Assembly (NCBI GenBank): GCA_949361645.1
Contig: OX442423.1
Coordinates: 4,150,023 to 4,214,022 of the forward strand
Direction: 5' to 3'
Length of the DNA stretch: 64,000 nt
Source: Spongilla lacustris
Taxonomy: Eukaryota > Porifera > Demospongiae > Spongillida > Spongillidae
Shown: in pieces, positions 1-11,039 of the stretch
How positions within the stretch are numbered: the stretch's first letter is position 1
Layout: each line of letters begins with the position of its first letter
Made by a program: the position numbers and the translations under genes
Notes under the pieces: generated by a model
The model's database searches: none
Told to the model about the DNA's origin: nothing
The model's input: the letters and a program-made list of their open reading frames with translations, nothing else

Positions 1-2775
1 AACATGGTTTATCATAAACCATTCTATGGTAAATTAAATCCAATGTACTCAGACATACTATCCATATGTATCTAGATTTACCTAATAGTAATGGTTTAAT
101 TATTAAAAGTCGTTTTTATGATTTTAATGATAGTATACCTAATGGGAATATCTCAGAGTGGAATTAACACTTATGGTTTAACATGGTTTATCATAAACCA
201 TTCAATGGTAAATTAAATCAAATACACTCAGTTTTACTATCCATATGTATCAAGATTTACTAACTAGTAATGGTTTAATTATTAAAAGTACTTATCATGA
301 TTTTAGTGATAGTATACCTATTGTGAATATCTCAGTGTGCATTTAAAACTTATGGTTTAACATGGTTTATCATAAACCATTCAATGGTAAATTAAATCCA
401 ATGCACTCAGACATACTATCCATATGTATCTAGATTTACTAACTAGTAATGGTTTAGTTATTAAATGTACTTATTATGATTTTAATGATAGTATACCTAT
501 TGTGAATATCTCAGTATGGAAATAACACTTATGGTTTAACATGGTTTATCATAAACCATTCTATGGTAAATTAAATCCAATGCACACAGACATACTATCC
601 ATATGTATCTAGATTTACTAACTAGTAATGGTTTAATTATTAAATGTACTTATCATGATTTTAATGATAGTATAACAATTGTGAATATCTCAGTGTGGAT
701 ATAACACTTATGGTTTAACATGGTTTATCATAAACCATTCAATGGTAAATTAAATCCAATGCACTCAGACATACTATCCATATGTATCTAGATTAACTAA
801 CTAGTAATGGTTTAATTATTAAATGTACTTATTATGATTTTAATGATAGTATAACAATTGTGAATATCTCAGAGTGGAATTAACACTTATGGTTTAATAT
901 GGTTTATCATAAACCATTCAATGGTAAATTAATCTAATACACTCAGATATACTATCCATATGTATCTGGATTTACTAACTAGTAATGGTTTAATTATTAA
1001 ATGTACGTATCATGATTTTAATGATAGTATAACAATTGTGAATATCTCAGTGTGGAAATAACACTTATGGTTTAACATGGTTTATCATAAACCATTCAAT
1101 GGTAAATTAAATCCAATGCACTCACACATACTATCCATATGTATCTAGATTAACTAACTAGTAATGGTTTAATTATTAATTGTACTTATTATGATTTTAA
1201 TGATAGTATAACAATTGTGAATATCTCAGAGTCGAATTAACACTTATGGTTTAATATGGTTTATCATAAACCATTCAATGGTAAATTAATCTAATACACT
1301 CAGATATACTATCCATATGTATCTGGATTTATTAACTAGTAATGGTTTAATTATTAAACGTACTTATTATGATTTTAATGATAGTATACCAATTGTGAGT
1401 ATCTCAGTGTGGAAATAACACTTATGGTTTAACATGGTTTATTATAAACCATTCAATGGTAAATTAAATCTAATACACTCAGACTTACTATCCATATGTA
1501 TCTAGATTTACTAACTAGTAATGGTTAAATTATTAAATGTTGTTACTATGATTTTACTGATAGTATACCTATTGTGAATATCTCAGTGTGGAAATAACAC
1601 TTATGGTTTAACATGGTTTATCATAAACCATTCAATGGTAAATTAAATCTAATACACTCAGACATACTATCCATATGTATCTACATTTACTAACTAGTAA
1701 TGGTTTAATTATTAAACGTCGTTATTATGATTTAAATAATAGTATAGCAATTGTGAATATCTCAGTGTGGAAATAACACTTATGGTTTAACATGATTTAT
1801 CATAAACCATTCAATGGTAAATTAAATCTAATACACTCAGACATACTATCCATATGTATCTAGATTTACTATCTAGTAATGGTTTAATTATTAAAAGTCG
1901 TAATTATGATTTTAAAAATAGTATACCAATTGTGAATATCTAAGTGTGGAATTAACACTTATGGTTTAACTTGGTTTATCATAAACCATTCAATGGTAAA
2001 TTAAATCTAATACACTCAGACATACTATCCATATGTACCTAGATTTCCTAACTAGTAATGGTTTAATTATTAAATGTACTTATCATGATTTTAATGATAG
2101 TATAACAATTGTGAATATCTCAGAGTGGAATTAACACTAATGGTTTAATATGGTTTATCATAAACCATTCAATGGTAAATTAAATCTAATACACTCAGAT
2201 ATACTTTCCATATGTATTTAGATTTAGTAACTCGTAATGGTTTATTTATTAAATGTACTTTTTATGATTTTAATGATAGTATACCTATTGTGAATATCTC
2301 AGTGTGGAAATCACACTTATGGTTTAACATGGTTTATCATAAACCATTCTATGGTAAATTAAATCTAATACACTCAGACATACTATCCATATGTATCTGG
2401 ATTTACTAACTAGTAATGGTTTAATTATTAAATGTACTTATTTTGATTTTAATGATAGTATACCAATTGTAAATATCTCAGTGTGGAAATAACACTTATG
2501 GTTTAACATGGTTTATCATAAACCATTCAATGGTAAATTAAATCTAATAAACTCTTATCCATATGTATCTAGATTTACTAACTAGTAATGGTTTAATTAT
2601 TAAATGTTGTTACTATGATTTTACTGATAGTATACCTATTGTGAATATCTCAGTGTGGAAATAACACTTATGGTTTAACATGGTTTATCATAAACCATTC
2701 AATGGTAAATTAAATCCAATGCACTCAGATATTCTATCCATATGTATCTAGATTTACTAACTAGTAATGGTTTAA
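1..2775 (+). repeat. Satellite array, plus orientation, left block 1
   Basis: Head-to-tail monomers of 178-179 bp, about 15.5 copies. The motif ACATGG in the unit recurs at 2, 181, 360, 539, 718, 897 and 1075. Each unit contains, in order, a 19-bp palindrome (ATGGTTTAT-C-ATAAACCAT), CATATG, TCTAGA, ACTAGT, a 13-bp palindrome TTTAATTATTAAA, and GTATAC. The unit is strongly AT-rich. Monomers differ by scattered substitutions, more so than in the right-hand array. Short open frames such as the one at 2212-2409 exist only because several neighbouring monomers lack stops; they are not genes. The block ends at the poly-T of the minus-strand retroelement. Confidence 0.97.
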
Positions 2776-2808
2776 TTTTTTTTTTTTTTTTTTTTTCGGG
2801 CTTGAAGA

Positions 2809-2852
<44 letters not shown>
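2776..2852 (-). repeat. Composite 3' tail: A21, spacer, (AAT)n
   Basis: On the plus strand T21 (2776-2796) is followed by CGGGCTTGAAGATC (2797-2810) and about 14 ATT units (2811-2852). Read on the element's strand this is (AAT)n, a unique 14-mer, then poly(A). The tail marks the 3' end of the minus-strand retrotransposon. Confidence 0.85.
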
Positions 2853-2947
2853 TAATAATATAAACTAACATATATGGCTAACAACAACACAACCTAACAT
2901 ATACAATGTACTGGCACACTAACACACTCGATCACTCGCACACAGAA

Positions 2948-3980
2948 CTAAAAGTCATCTAAACCATCAAAGGAACTTAATGTTCCCAAGACGGAGGTAG
3001 AATTTCCTCTCTGGATTGCCACAGAAAGGCGCTGGAGTAAGAATTGGTAGGATTGTGAGTCTCCAGTGGTTTTGTGCAGACGATGGCCAAGGTCCTTAAG
3101 AAAGGACAATGTTTCAGCACCAAACACACCAAGAGACTCACATGCTATGGGAACAAAGAAGTATTTAGCTCCAAGAGAGGAATACTTCTTCCTCTTTTGA
3201 GATTCAGCCTCTGCTGCTACCAATCCTGGGCCTCTTTCAGCAGTGGAGAGATATGATGGTGCCAAGGTGTCTCTGCATGTAGCATCCCACACAAGGAGTT
3301 TCCCCTCTTTCCAGGGAACCATTGAAATTCCATCTGGCCTTTTACCATCAGATCTAGCTACTCCAGAAGGCTCCAAACGAGCAGGTATTTTTGCAGCTGA
3401 CAGTGCTCTGTGGATGATGTCGTTTAAGCTAGAATGCCTGGAGTGGCGACCTTCACTCCATCTACAGCTAAGGCCATGAGTAGCAAGGTCATTCACGTGA
3501 GAACCACAATGGCGACAAGTGTGTGAATGGCACAAGGGAACACCAAGTCTGAGCCCAACTGCAATTCGGATGGTGGAGTTATCCATTCTCAGGCCTATGG
3601 AGGATATAGGGAATGCATTTAGCCATTTTCCTGACTCTGGTGTGGATGCAGCAAGAAGACGAGCACGGGAAGATGGACTATCAGCACTGGCCAGCAGAAT
3701 TTGAGCTACCAACTGCATTTTTGGTAGATCCCAAGCTTTTTGAAAACAAGAAGCAGGAGGTACAGGTGGGGCTGTGTTGTTTCCTTGGGACCAGTGGGAA
3801 AGTGCAGACTCAACATCAGGGATGGAGGCATTGTGCAGAGATGCAGGGAGCATGCTCTTCAATGTATCAGAGGTGCCAGCAGCTGAAGCCAGGAAGGCTG
3901 AAGGTGCAAGCTGACATGCACTCCGAATACCAAGGCCGCCAAGCTTTATAGGAAGCTGAGCTTGTGTCCAGGCTGGATCA
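2948..3980 (-). pseudogene. C-terminal fragment of non-LTR retrotransposon ORF (zinc knuckle + restriction-like endonuclease)
   Basis: The minus-strand frame is open from the truncation point to TAG at 2948-2950, about 340 residues. There is no true start: the first ATG-like position is only a TTG at 3862, and the frame continues upstream through WTQAQLPIKLGGLGIRS, a conserved post-RT segment. Counting from 3862, a C-x2-C-x9-H-x3-C zinc knuckle lies at residues 116-133 (CRHCG...HGLSC). It is followed by GRHSRHSSLN, then GKRPDG at about 173-178 and VWDATC at about 191-196. An RPD...D pair downstream of a CCHC knuckle matches the restriction-like (PD-(D/E)XK) endonuclease that sits C-terminal to RT in the R2/R4/CRE-type group of site-selective non-LTR elements. 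The placement in that group is inferred from motif order. The RT palm is missing because of the 5' truncation. No internal stop or frameshift is seen, so the copy looks fairly young or was little damaged before truncation. Confidence 0.75.
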
Positions 3981-6265
3981 ATTATTATTATGATTTAAAT
4001 AATAGTATACCAATTGTGAATATCCCAGTGTGGAAATAACACTTATGGTTTAACATGGTTTATCATAAACCATTCAATGGTAAATTAAATCTAATACACT
4101 CAGACATACTATCCATATGTATCTACTTTTACTAACTAGTAATGGTTTAATTATTAAATGTGCTTATTATGATTATAGTGATAGTATACCTATTGTGAAT
4201 ATCTCAGTGTGGTAAAAACACTTATGGTTCAACATGGTTGATCATAAAGCATTCAATACTAAATTAAATCTAATACACTCAGACATACTATCCATATGTA
4301 TCTAGATTTACTAACTAGTAATGGTTTAATTATTAAAAGTCGTTTTTATGATTTTAATGATAGTATACCTATTGTGAAACTTTGAGAGTGGAATTAACAC
4401 TTGTGGTTTAACATGGTTTATCATAAACCATTCAATGGTAAATTAAATCTAATACACTCAGATATACTATCCATATGTATCTAGATTTACTAACTAGTAA
4501 TGGTTTAATTATTAAAAGTCGTTTTTATGATTTTAATGATAGTATACCTATTGTGAAACTTTGAGAGTGGAATTAACACTTGTGGTTTAACATGGTTTAT
4601 CATAAACCATTCAATGGTAAATTAAATCTAATACACTCAGATATACTATCCATATGTATCAAGATTTCCTAACTAGTAATGGTTTAGTTATTAAAAGTAC
4701 TTATTATGATTTTAGTGATAGTATACCTATTGTGAATATCTCAGTGTGGAATTAACTCTTATGATTTAACATGGTTTATCATAAACCATTCAATGGTAAA
4801 TTAAATCCAATGCACTCAGTCATACTATCCATATGTATCTAGATTTACTAACTAGTAATGGTTTAATGATTAAATGTACTTATTATGATTTTAATGATAG
4901 TATAACAATTGTGAATATCTCAGAGTGGAATTAACACTTATGGTTTAATATGGTTTATCATAAACCATTCAATGGTAAATTAAATCTAATACACTTAGAT
5001 ATACTATCCATATGTATCTAGATTTACTAACTAGTAATGGTTTAATTATTAAATGTACTTATTATGATTTTAATGATAGTATACCTATTGTGAATATCTC
5101 AGTGTGGAAATAACATCTATGGTTTAACATGGTTTATCATAAACCATTCAATGGTAAATTAAATCTAATACACTCAGACATACTATCCATATGTATCTGG
5201 ATTTACTAACTAGTAATGGTTTAATTATTAAACGTACTTATTATGATGTTAATGATAGTATACCAATTGTGAGTATCTCAGTGTGGAAATAACACTTATG
5301 GTTTAACATGGTTTATCATAAACCATTCAATGGTAAATTAAATCTAATACACTCAGACTTACTATCCATATGTATCTAGATTTACTAACTAGTAATGGTT
5401 TCATTATTAAATGTTGTTACTATGATTTTACTGATAGTATACCTATTGTGAATATCTCAGTGTGGAAATAACACTTATGGTTTAACATGGTTTATCATAA
5501 ACTATTCAATGGTAAATTAAATCCAATGCATTCAGATATACTATCCATATGTATCTAGATTTACTAACTAGTAATGGTTTAATTAATAAACGTCGTTATT
5601 ATGATTTAAATAATAGTATACCAATTGTTAATATCTCAGTGTGGAAATAACACTTATGGTTTAACATGGTTTATCATAAACCATTCAATGGTAAATTAAA
5701 TCTAATACACTCAGACATACTATCCATATGTATCTACATTTACTAACTAGTAATGGTTTAATTATTAAACGTCGTTATTATGATTTAAATATTAGTATAG
5801 CAATTGTGAATATCTCAGTGTGGAAATAACACTTATGGTTTAACATGGTTTATCATAAACCATTCAATGGTAAATTAAATCTAATACACTCAGACATACT
5901 ATCCATATGTATCTAGATTTACTAACTAGTAATGGTTTAATTATTAAAAGTCGTAATTATAATTTTAATAATAGTATACCAATTGTGAATATCTAAGTGT
6001 GGAATTAACACTTATGGTTTAACTTGGTTTATCATAAACCATTCAATGGTAAATTAAATCTAATACACTCAGACATACTATCCATATGTACCTAGATTTA
6101 CTAACTAGTAATGGTTTAATTATTAAATGTACTTATTATGATTTTAGTGATAGTATACCTATTGTGAATATCTCAGTGTGGAAATAACACTTATGGTTTA
6201 ACATGGTTAATCATAAACCATTCAATGGTAATTTAAATCCAATGCACTCAGACATACTATCCATA
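3981..6265 (+). repeat. Satellite array, plus orientation, left block 2
   Basis: About 12.8 monomers of 178-179 bp in the same strand and nearly the same register as block 1. It includes two adjacent, nearly identical monomers (spacing 179 bp) that share the rare variant GTGAAACTTTGAGAGTGG near 4375 and 4554. It also includes a stretch near 5270-6100 that repeats the variant series seen near 1395-2050. The block ends at the sequence ACTATCCATA, where the first PLE fragment begins. Confidence 0.96.
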
Positions 6266-6339
6266 ATCAACGACCAATTGCCACCAGTCAGAACTAGTCC
6301 ACCACCCCCACCATCATCCGCAGTAACCCAAACCATTGA

Positions 6340-7731
6340 TCAACTCACCATCACCATCCCCTCCCCCCACCACAGTCATCAGCCTCTGATGCCCCATCTT
6401 CACCATCAAATAGCAATGATCAATCACCACTCATCAGAACATGTTCTCCCACACCACCAGCAACAGCTCAGACCATCGATCAGCCTACCCACATCACTCC
6501 CTTCCCCACACCACCACCATCAGATGCCAATACCATCTCACTACCACAATCACCAGCAGCTCACATGTGTCCCATGCCAACTGTCCAGCCCAACAAAACA
6601 TCAAAAATAGAAAAGGCACTCCTTGACAAAGAATACCAGTCTGTTATGGACAGGTACCCGGGTATGAGGAAATTTTATGAATTGGCTCGGCACCATTTGG
6701 CTTTCAACGAAGAGTGCCTGCAGAAAGGCGTATTCCCCCTAGGAATCAGGGCCCTTGCCACATGTGCCACACTTGGAGCTGATGATACACTGAAGACCAA
6801 GTACGTTGAAATCCTTACAAGGACCAGCACGGAACTCACCATAGCAAACGTGCAACATCTCCACAAGGTAGCCGCACAAACAAACTCAATGCTAGACAAA
6901 ATTGAAAAAGAGCTCGACTCAGTGAAAGACGAAGTTTTCCTGAGCCAGTGGTGCAACACCCAAACAACTTCACTAGAACACATGACAAAGCTACATGATG
7001 CACTACAGGAGAAGAGGAAAACGAAGATTCAGAAAACAGTACAAGCACACAAAGCAAACCGAATATACACAGAAGAGTGCCTCAGGACCCGCACCCTACC
7101 CTCCAAACTCACACCCCCAGACTCCCAAAGAGAGGTGACAACCCCCCAGGTCCCCCCTCAGCCCCTGCTTCCCGAGCCCACCCGCCCACCAAGGCCTACT
7201 GCAACAAACACCAAGACCACCCACCTTCAACAAGTCCCCCCTCAGCCCCTGCTTCCCGAGTCCACATGCCCACCAAGGCCTACTGCAACAAACACCAAGA
7301 CCACCCACCCTCAACATCCCCCACACCCAAAAGTACAAGTCCCAGTGAAACAAAAGAACCAACAGAAACAACACCCTAACCCCACCCCACCATTGAACAG
7401 TTATCAGCCCAGTCGACAACAGAAGCAACAATACAACCCCACCCCAATCATCCCACCATTGATGTCACTCCTGCCCCAACCAACCTACAAGCCCAACATC
7501 CATCAACCCAACCATGATGCGCCATCCTGCAACCCCCTCAGACGAAACACGCCTCTCCTACCCCTCCCACCCCCTCCACTCATGACACTAATGTTTGACA
7601 ACAGGTGGCCACTAATCCCACCCTGGATGACACCTGTACCACAATCCCTCACAAGCTGGCCATACCCCACTCTGCACCCCTACTACCCACCCATGTACCA
7701 ATCCCAACCACCATACCTCCACCCTTTTTAG
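6340..7731 (+). pseudogene. PLE ORF1 protein, 5'-truncated (subfamily 1)
   Basis: One frame is open from just after a TGA near 6337 to TAG at 7729-7731; the first ATG in it is at 6565, giving 388 codons. The upstream part is Ser/Pro/His-rich. The region 6610-7075 encodes a conserved domain beginning near KALLDKEYQSVMDRY, through FYELARHHLAFNEECL, GVFPLGIRALATCATLGADD and LTIANVQHLHK, to a charged helical end. It is clearly homologous to residues 322-475 of the ORF at 11218-13158. The C-terminal half is Pro/Gln/Thr-rich and contains an 84-bp tandem duplication. The position relative to the shared terminus identifies it as the first ORF of a PLE. Its function is unknown; a nucleic-acid-binding or particle role like that of other retroelement ORF1 proteins is only a guess. 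The true N-terminus and start are lost with the 5' truncation. Confidence 0.75.
7149..7316 (+). repeat. 84-bp tandem duplication inside ORF1 copy 1
   Basis: Two adjacent 84-bp copies (TCCCCCCTCAGCCCC starts at 7151 and again at 7235) encode 28 residues each: VPPQPLLPE-(P/S)T-x-PPRPTATNTKTTH. The length is a multiple of three, so the frame is kept. The larger PLE's ORF1 does not carry this duplication. Confidence 0.9.
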
Positions 7732-7736
7732 AACCC

Positions 7737-7816
7737 CTCTACTCCACATCCACATATAAAGACTCCAGTGGCGTAGAGGGCATTCAAGGAGGACCAATGC
7801 AAATTGGCCCCTCCCC
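7737..7816 (+). repeat. PLE 3' terminal sequence, copy in fragment 1
   Basis: Diverged third copy of the terminal repeat. It keeps the CCTCTAC/GTAGAGG pair and the hairpin GGACCAA...TTGGCCC, but the position of the RT ORF's ATG reads GTG. The element ends within about five bases of the point where the larger element ends. Confidence 0.8.
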
Positions 7817-7821
7817 TTTAA

Positions 7822-8533
7822 GTTAACATGGTTTATCATAAACCATTCAATGGTAAATTAAATCTAATACACTCAGACATACTATCCATATGTATCTAAA
7901 TTTACTAACTAGTAATGGTTTAATTATAAAAAGTCGTTATTATGATTTTAGTGATAGTGTACCTATTGTGAATATCTCAGTGTGGAAATAACACTTATGT
8001 TTTAACATGGTTTATCATAAACCATTCAATGGTAAATTAAATCTAATACACTCAGACATACTATCCATATGTATCTAGATTTACTAAGTAGTAATGGTTT
8101 AATTATTAAATGTACTTATTATGATTTTAGTGATAGTATACCTATTGTGAATATCTGAGTGTGGAAATAACACATGGTTTAACATGGTTTATCATAAACC
8201 ATTCAATGGTAAATTAAATCCAATGCACTCAGACATACTATCCATATGTATCTAGATTTACTAACTAGTAATGGTTTAGTTATTAAATGTTTTTATTATG
8301 ATTTTAATGATAGTATACCTATTGTGAATATCTCTGTGTGGAAATAACACTTATGGTTTAACATGGTTTATCATAAACCATTCAATGGTAAATTAAATCT
8401 AATACACTCAGACATACTTTCCATATGTATCTAGATTTACTAACTAGTAATGGTTTAATTATTAAAAGTCGTTATTAAGATTTTAATGATAGTATACCTA
8501 TTCTGAATATCTCAGTGTGGAATTAACACTTAT
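7822..8533 (+). repeat. Satellite spacer between the two PLE insertions
   Basis: Four monomers of about 178 bp in plus orientation separating the PLE fragment from the full-length PLE. The block ends at ...AACACTTAT, part-way through a monomer. Confidence 0.95.
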
Positions 8534-8618
8534 ACCTCTACCCCAAACAATACAAGACAAACATGGACGTAGAGGGAAATCATGAAGGACCAATGCAAGT
8601 TGGCCCCTCCCACGAAAA
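8534..8618 (+). repeat. PLE terminal direct repeat, left copy
   Basis: This 85-bp sequence is repeated at 13198-13282 with only a few differences. It contains CCTCTAC...GTAGAGG (able to pair), the ATG of the RT ORF at 8563, and the hairpin GGACCAA...TTGGCCC. The abrupt junction with satellite (CACTTAT|ACCTCTACC) defines the left end of the element. Confidence 0.9.
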
Positions 8619-10602
8619 TTATATAATATATGATGACCCCGAACCATTTGATGGTTCCGCCGAAAAGAACATACAAACAAAAACAAGACCCACACGAAAA
8701 TGTCACCCCAAAAATAGGATACCTAACAATAAAAGCAGAAACCAAAAGATGACACACATTATGAACTTATCAAATGTACCGCTCACAGAAGATGAAATAG
8801 CAGTTTTAGAAAAAGGACTCCTCTTTATCCCAACACCAAAAGGCAACTTGAGACCCTTACAGAAACCAATTGAACAATATAAAAGAACAATAAGACTTGA
8901 CTATTTATTTCAAGACAACACTCAACAACCAAATCCATTCAAAAAGAAATCCAATTATAACCCCACCACATTAAACAATCCATCATTAGAAAAATACCTT
9001 AAGATGACAGAAACTGAGATTATGACCCATTGCAACAAGCCACACTTCAAAATAACAGATAATTTAACAGTTCAAGAACGAAAAGCAATAAAATTACTTA
9101 AACAAAGAAAAGAAGAAATAATTATTAAAAAAGCTGATAAAGGATCTACCCTTACTATAACAAACAGAGACAAATACATTACTGACGGCAATAATCACCT
9201 TTCAGACGAAACTACATATTCAAAACTGGACCAGGATCCAACGCCATTACTTGCAGCAAATATAACAAATTACATAAAAGAATTACACACTACAGGATAC
9301 ATAGATTAATTTGAATATGAGTTCATGAAGCCACCCAATCCAGTTCAAACCCAATATATATACTTTCCATATAAAATACATAAAAACCCAATCACGGTAA
9401 GACCTGTAGTGGCAGGCATCAACTGAGCAACGACAAATATTTCAAAATACATAGACTATTATTTCAAAAATATCGTCCCCCTAGCACCATCACACCTAAA
9501 AAATTCTCAAGCCCTCATTAATATACTTAGCAAAACAACAATACCACCATCTGAACAGGTGCTCCTTGTATCTATAGACGTAAAGAGTCTATATACTACC
9601 ATTCCGCAAGAGCAAGGCATAAATGCACTTTTGCAATACAACGAAATCATTGGACTCCCAAAACACGTGACAAGACAATGACTCAACTTCGTACTTAAAA
9701 ACAACACATTTACTTTTAACGGACAACCATACCATCAGCTTACAGGAGTAGCCATGGGAACACCATTGGCACCCACACTAGCAAACATATTCATGTCTAG
9801 TCTGGAAGAAAGCTTTCTGAGCACACAAGACAAACGACCACATACTTACAAACGATACATCGACGACATATTCATGATATGGACACATTCAAGAGCAGAT
9901 TTAGACACCTTTTTGACTAACCTTAATAACCACCATCCCACTATAAAATTTGAATGGAACATATCTGACACAGCAATAGACTACCTCGATTTAACAATAT
10001 ACAAAGATACTAACTTCGAACGAACAAAAAAACTGTCCTACAAAACACACCTCAAACCAACAAATTCTTTTCAATATATACATTACACCAGTCACCACCC
10101 ACACCATACAAAGACCGCAATTATAAAAGCTGAACTTTTAAGATACCAAAAACAATGCTCTGACCCAAAGCAATTCACAAAACTGAAGCAACAACTTATT
10201 GAACACTTTCTCAACAGAGGATATGCGTTTAAGAAGATTAACCAAGTAATTCAAGCATTGTCCAGCCAACCTAAAATTACACAAAAAAAGAAAATATACC
10301 CATTAATAATTGAATATGACGCTAGACGACAACATACAAGACCACACCTACAACAACACATCAACATACTACAACGAGAAGCAACTACCTTCCCACTCTC
10401 CCTAAATAAACCAATAACGGCGTATAAAAATTTTCCAAATTTAAAGAAGATTATAACAAAATCACCGCTTGACACAGATATAAAGAAAACAGGCTTACAA
10501 CCGTCAGACAAAAATTATTCAATACCGCTAATCCCGACAAAATGTAATAGAAGAGACTGCCTTGTGTGCCCCATGTTGATCGAGGCCAATGCTAAAATTT
10601 AG
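8563..10602 (+). pseudogene. PLE reverse transcriptase (inactivated by stops and a frameshift)
   Basis: The reading frame starts at ATG 8563 inside the terminal repeat and stays in one frame to 10602, but is cut by TAA 9307-9309, TGA 9424-9426 and TGA 9679-9681. The N-terminal part has NLSNVPLTEDEIAVLEKGL and IIKKADKGSTLTI, typical of PLE proteins. The RT core follows: YKIHKNPITVRPVVAG (about 9364-9414), motif A SIDVKSLYTTIP with its Asp codon at 9577, motif B AMGTPLAPTLANI (from 9751), motif C RYIDDIF (Asp-Asp codons 9862-9867) and YLDLTIY (about 9979-9999). The catalytic Asp triad is intact. C-terminal CNRRDCLVC (from 10543) is the Cys-rich linker that PLEs place before the endonuclease. 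Both TGA codons stand where neighbouring context suggests a Trp, consistent with TGG-to-TGA decay. The protein would copy element RNA at a nicked chromosomal target. It is not functional as read. Confidence 0.9.
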
Positions 10603-10942
10603 AAGCACTACAACAAACGAAAAAATACACATAAGAAGCAGGCTCACATGTAGCAGTATGAACATCATATACATTCTACAATGCAAAACATGCAAACTCC
10701 AGTACGTGGGACAAACCACCAGAAGTCTGAGAGAAAGAATGTCCCAACACAGAAGCAGTTTTCGCTCTACAAGACAACCCAGAATGCTGCTTTACAAACA
10801 TTTCGATACACACGGTACATTCAATGCACAAATCATACCTCTGACGCACACACACCCCTCACAGAGAATGGCAGTAGAACAGTGGTGGATCAACAAACTC
10901 AGAACCAGAACACCTGAAGGGCTGAACGATATATACCTATAA
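10580..10942 (+). pseudogene. PLE GIY-YIG endonuclease domain, frameshifted from the RT
   Basis: This frame lies one base off the RT frame, which ends at TAG 10600-10602. It is open from just after a TGA at 10577-10579 to 10942, so the break falls between about 10577 and 10599, perhaps at the AAAA run at 10593-10596. The protein shows IIYILQCKTC and YVGQT (Tyr codons 10670 and 10703), the two halves of the GIY-YIG motif. These are followed by RSLRERMSQHRSS, KHFDTHG, and VEQWWINKL with the conserved Glu codon at 10877. The Cys pair between the two motif halves is typical of PLE endonucleases. In intact elements it is fused to the RT C-terminus and nicks target DNA. The ATG at 10589 is unlikely to be a real start. 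Confidence 0.9.
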
Positions 10943-11039
10943 TAACAATACATGCAAACATATATATACCAGCTGCCAACACTCACCGCACCAGCTGCAC
11001 CATGCTTTCCACCTTAGTATTTAAGCACACTGCACAAAA
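10943..11039 (+). other. PLE RT-EN 3' flank / ORF1 leader, non-coding
   Basis: A non-coding stretch of 97 bp between the endonuclease stop and the ribozyme stem. It holds an ATATATATACC run (about 10960-10970) and TATTTAAG (11019-11026). Either could act as a TATA-like element for transcripts starting near the ribozyme, but nothing beyond the base composition supports that. Confidence 0.4.

Larger units (their letters stand above)
2776..3980 (-). mobile_element. 5'-truncated non-LTR (LINE-type) retrotransposon
   Basis: This is a non-satellite block of about 1.2 kb lying inside the satellite. Read on the minus strand it starts mid-ORF (about 3980), carries the C-terminal part of a retrotransposon polyprotein ending at a TAG at 2948-2950, then a 3' UTR of about 95 bp, an (AAT)n tract, a 14-nt spacer and a run of 21 A. 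A 5' truncation plus an A-rich 3' end is the signature of target-primed reverse transcription. The flanking satellite resumes close to the same register: the left flank ends in ...GGTTTAATT and the right flank begins near ATTATTATGATTT, so only about ten monomer bases are missing. I see no unambiguous target-site duplication, because the flanks are themselves low-complexity. Confidence 0.9.
6266..7821 (+). mobile_element. Penelope-like element fragment 1 (ORF1 end plus 3' terminus)
   Basis: GC-richer, C/A-biased non-satellite DNA holding a 5'-truncated ORF1 and the element's 3' terminal sequence. The terminus (about 7737-7816) aligns with the 85-bp terminal repeats of the larger PLE at 8534-8618 and 13198-13282: CCTCTAC...GTAGAGG, then GGACCAATGCAA, then TTGGCCCCTCCC. 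RT, endonuclease and ribozyme regions are absent. The satellite segment just left of the insertion (6198-6265) recurs at the right flank (from about 7822), a possible 68-bp duplication. The two copies differ at about four positions and the host DNA is tandem, so this is not proof of a target-site duplication. Confidence 0.88.

Noticed and set aside
3074..3951. Plus-strand open frames of 60-112 codons across the non-LTR element
   Set aside because: They lie antisense to a well-supported minus-strand retrotransposon ORF with recognisable motifs and are its shadows.
7096..7431. Minus-strand frames opposite the Pro-rich ORF1 parts (also around 11452-11820 and 12569-12976)
   Set aside because: C-rich Pro/Thr coding repeats produce long Gly/Trp/Val-rich antisense frames by composition. 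No domain is seen.
6198..7890. A 68-bp target-site duplication around PLE fragment 1
   Set aside because: The flanks match, but they are satellite, which repeats anyway, and the two copies differ at about four positions. It cannot be told apart from two ordinary monomers.
8536..8575. A second hammerhead ribozyme in the terminal repeat, suggested by the CCTCTAC/GTAGAGG pairing
   Set aside because: No CUGANGA or GAAA core lies between or beside the arms, and the pairing is degraded in the right-hand copy.
8534..8618. The terminal repeat as an LTR
   Set aside because: It is only 85 bp, lacks TG...CA ends, and the element has PLE RT and GIY-YIG domains with no integrase or protease, so it is not an LTR retrotransposon.
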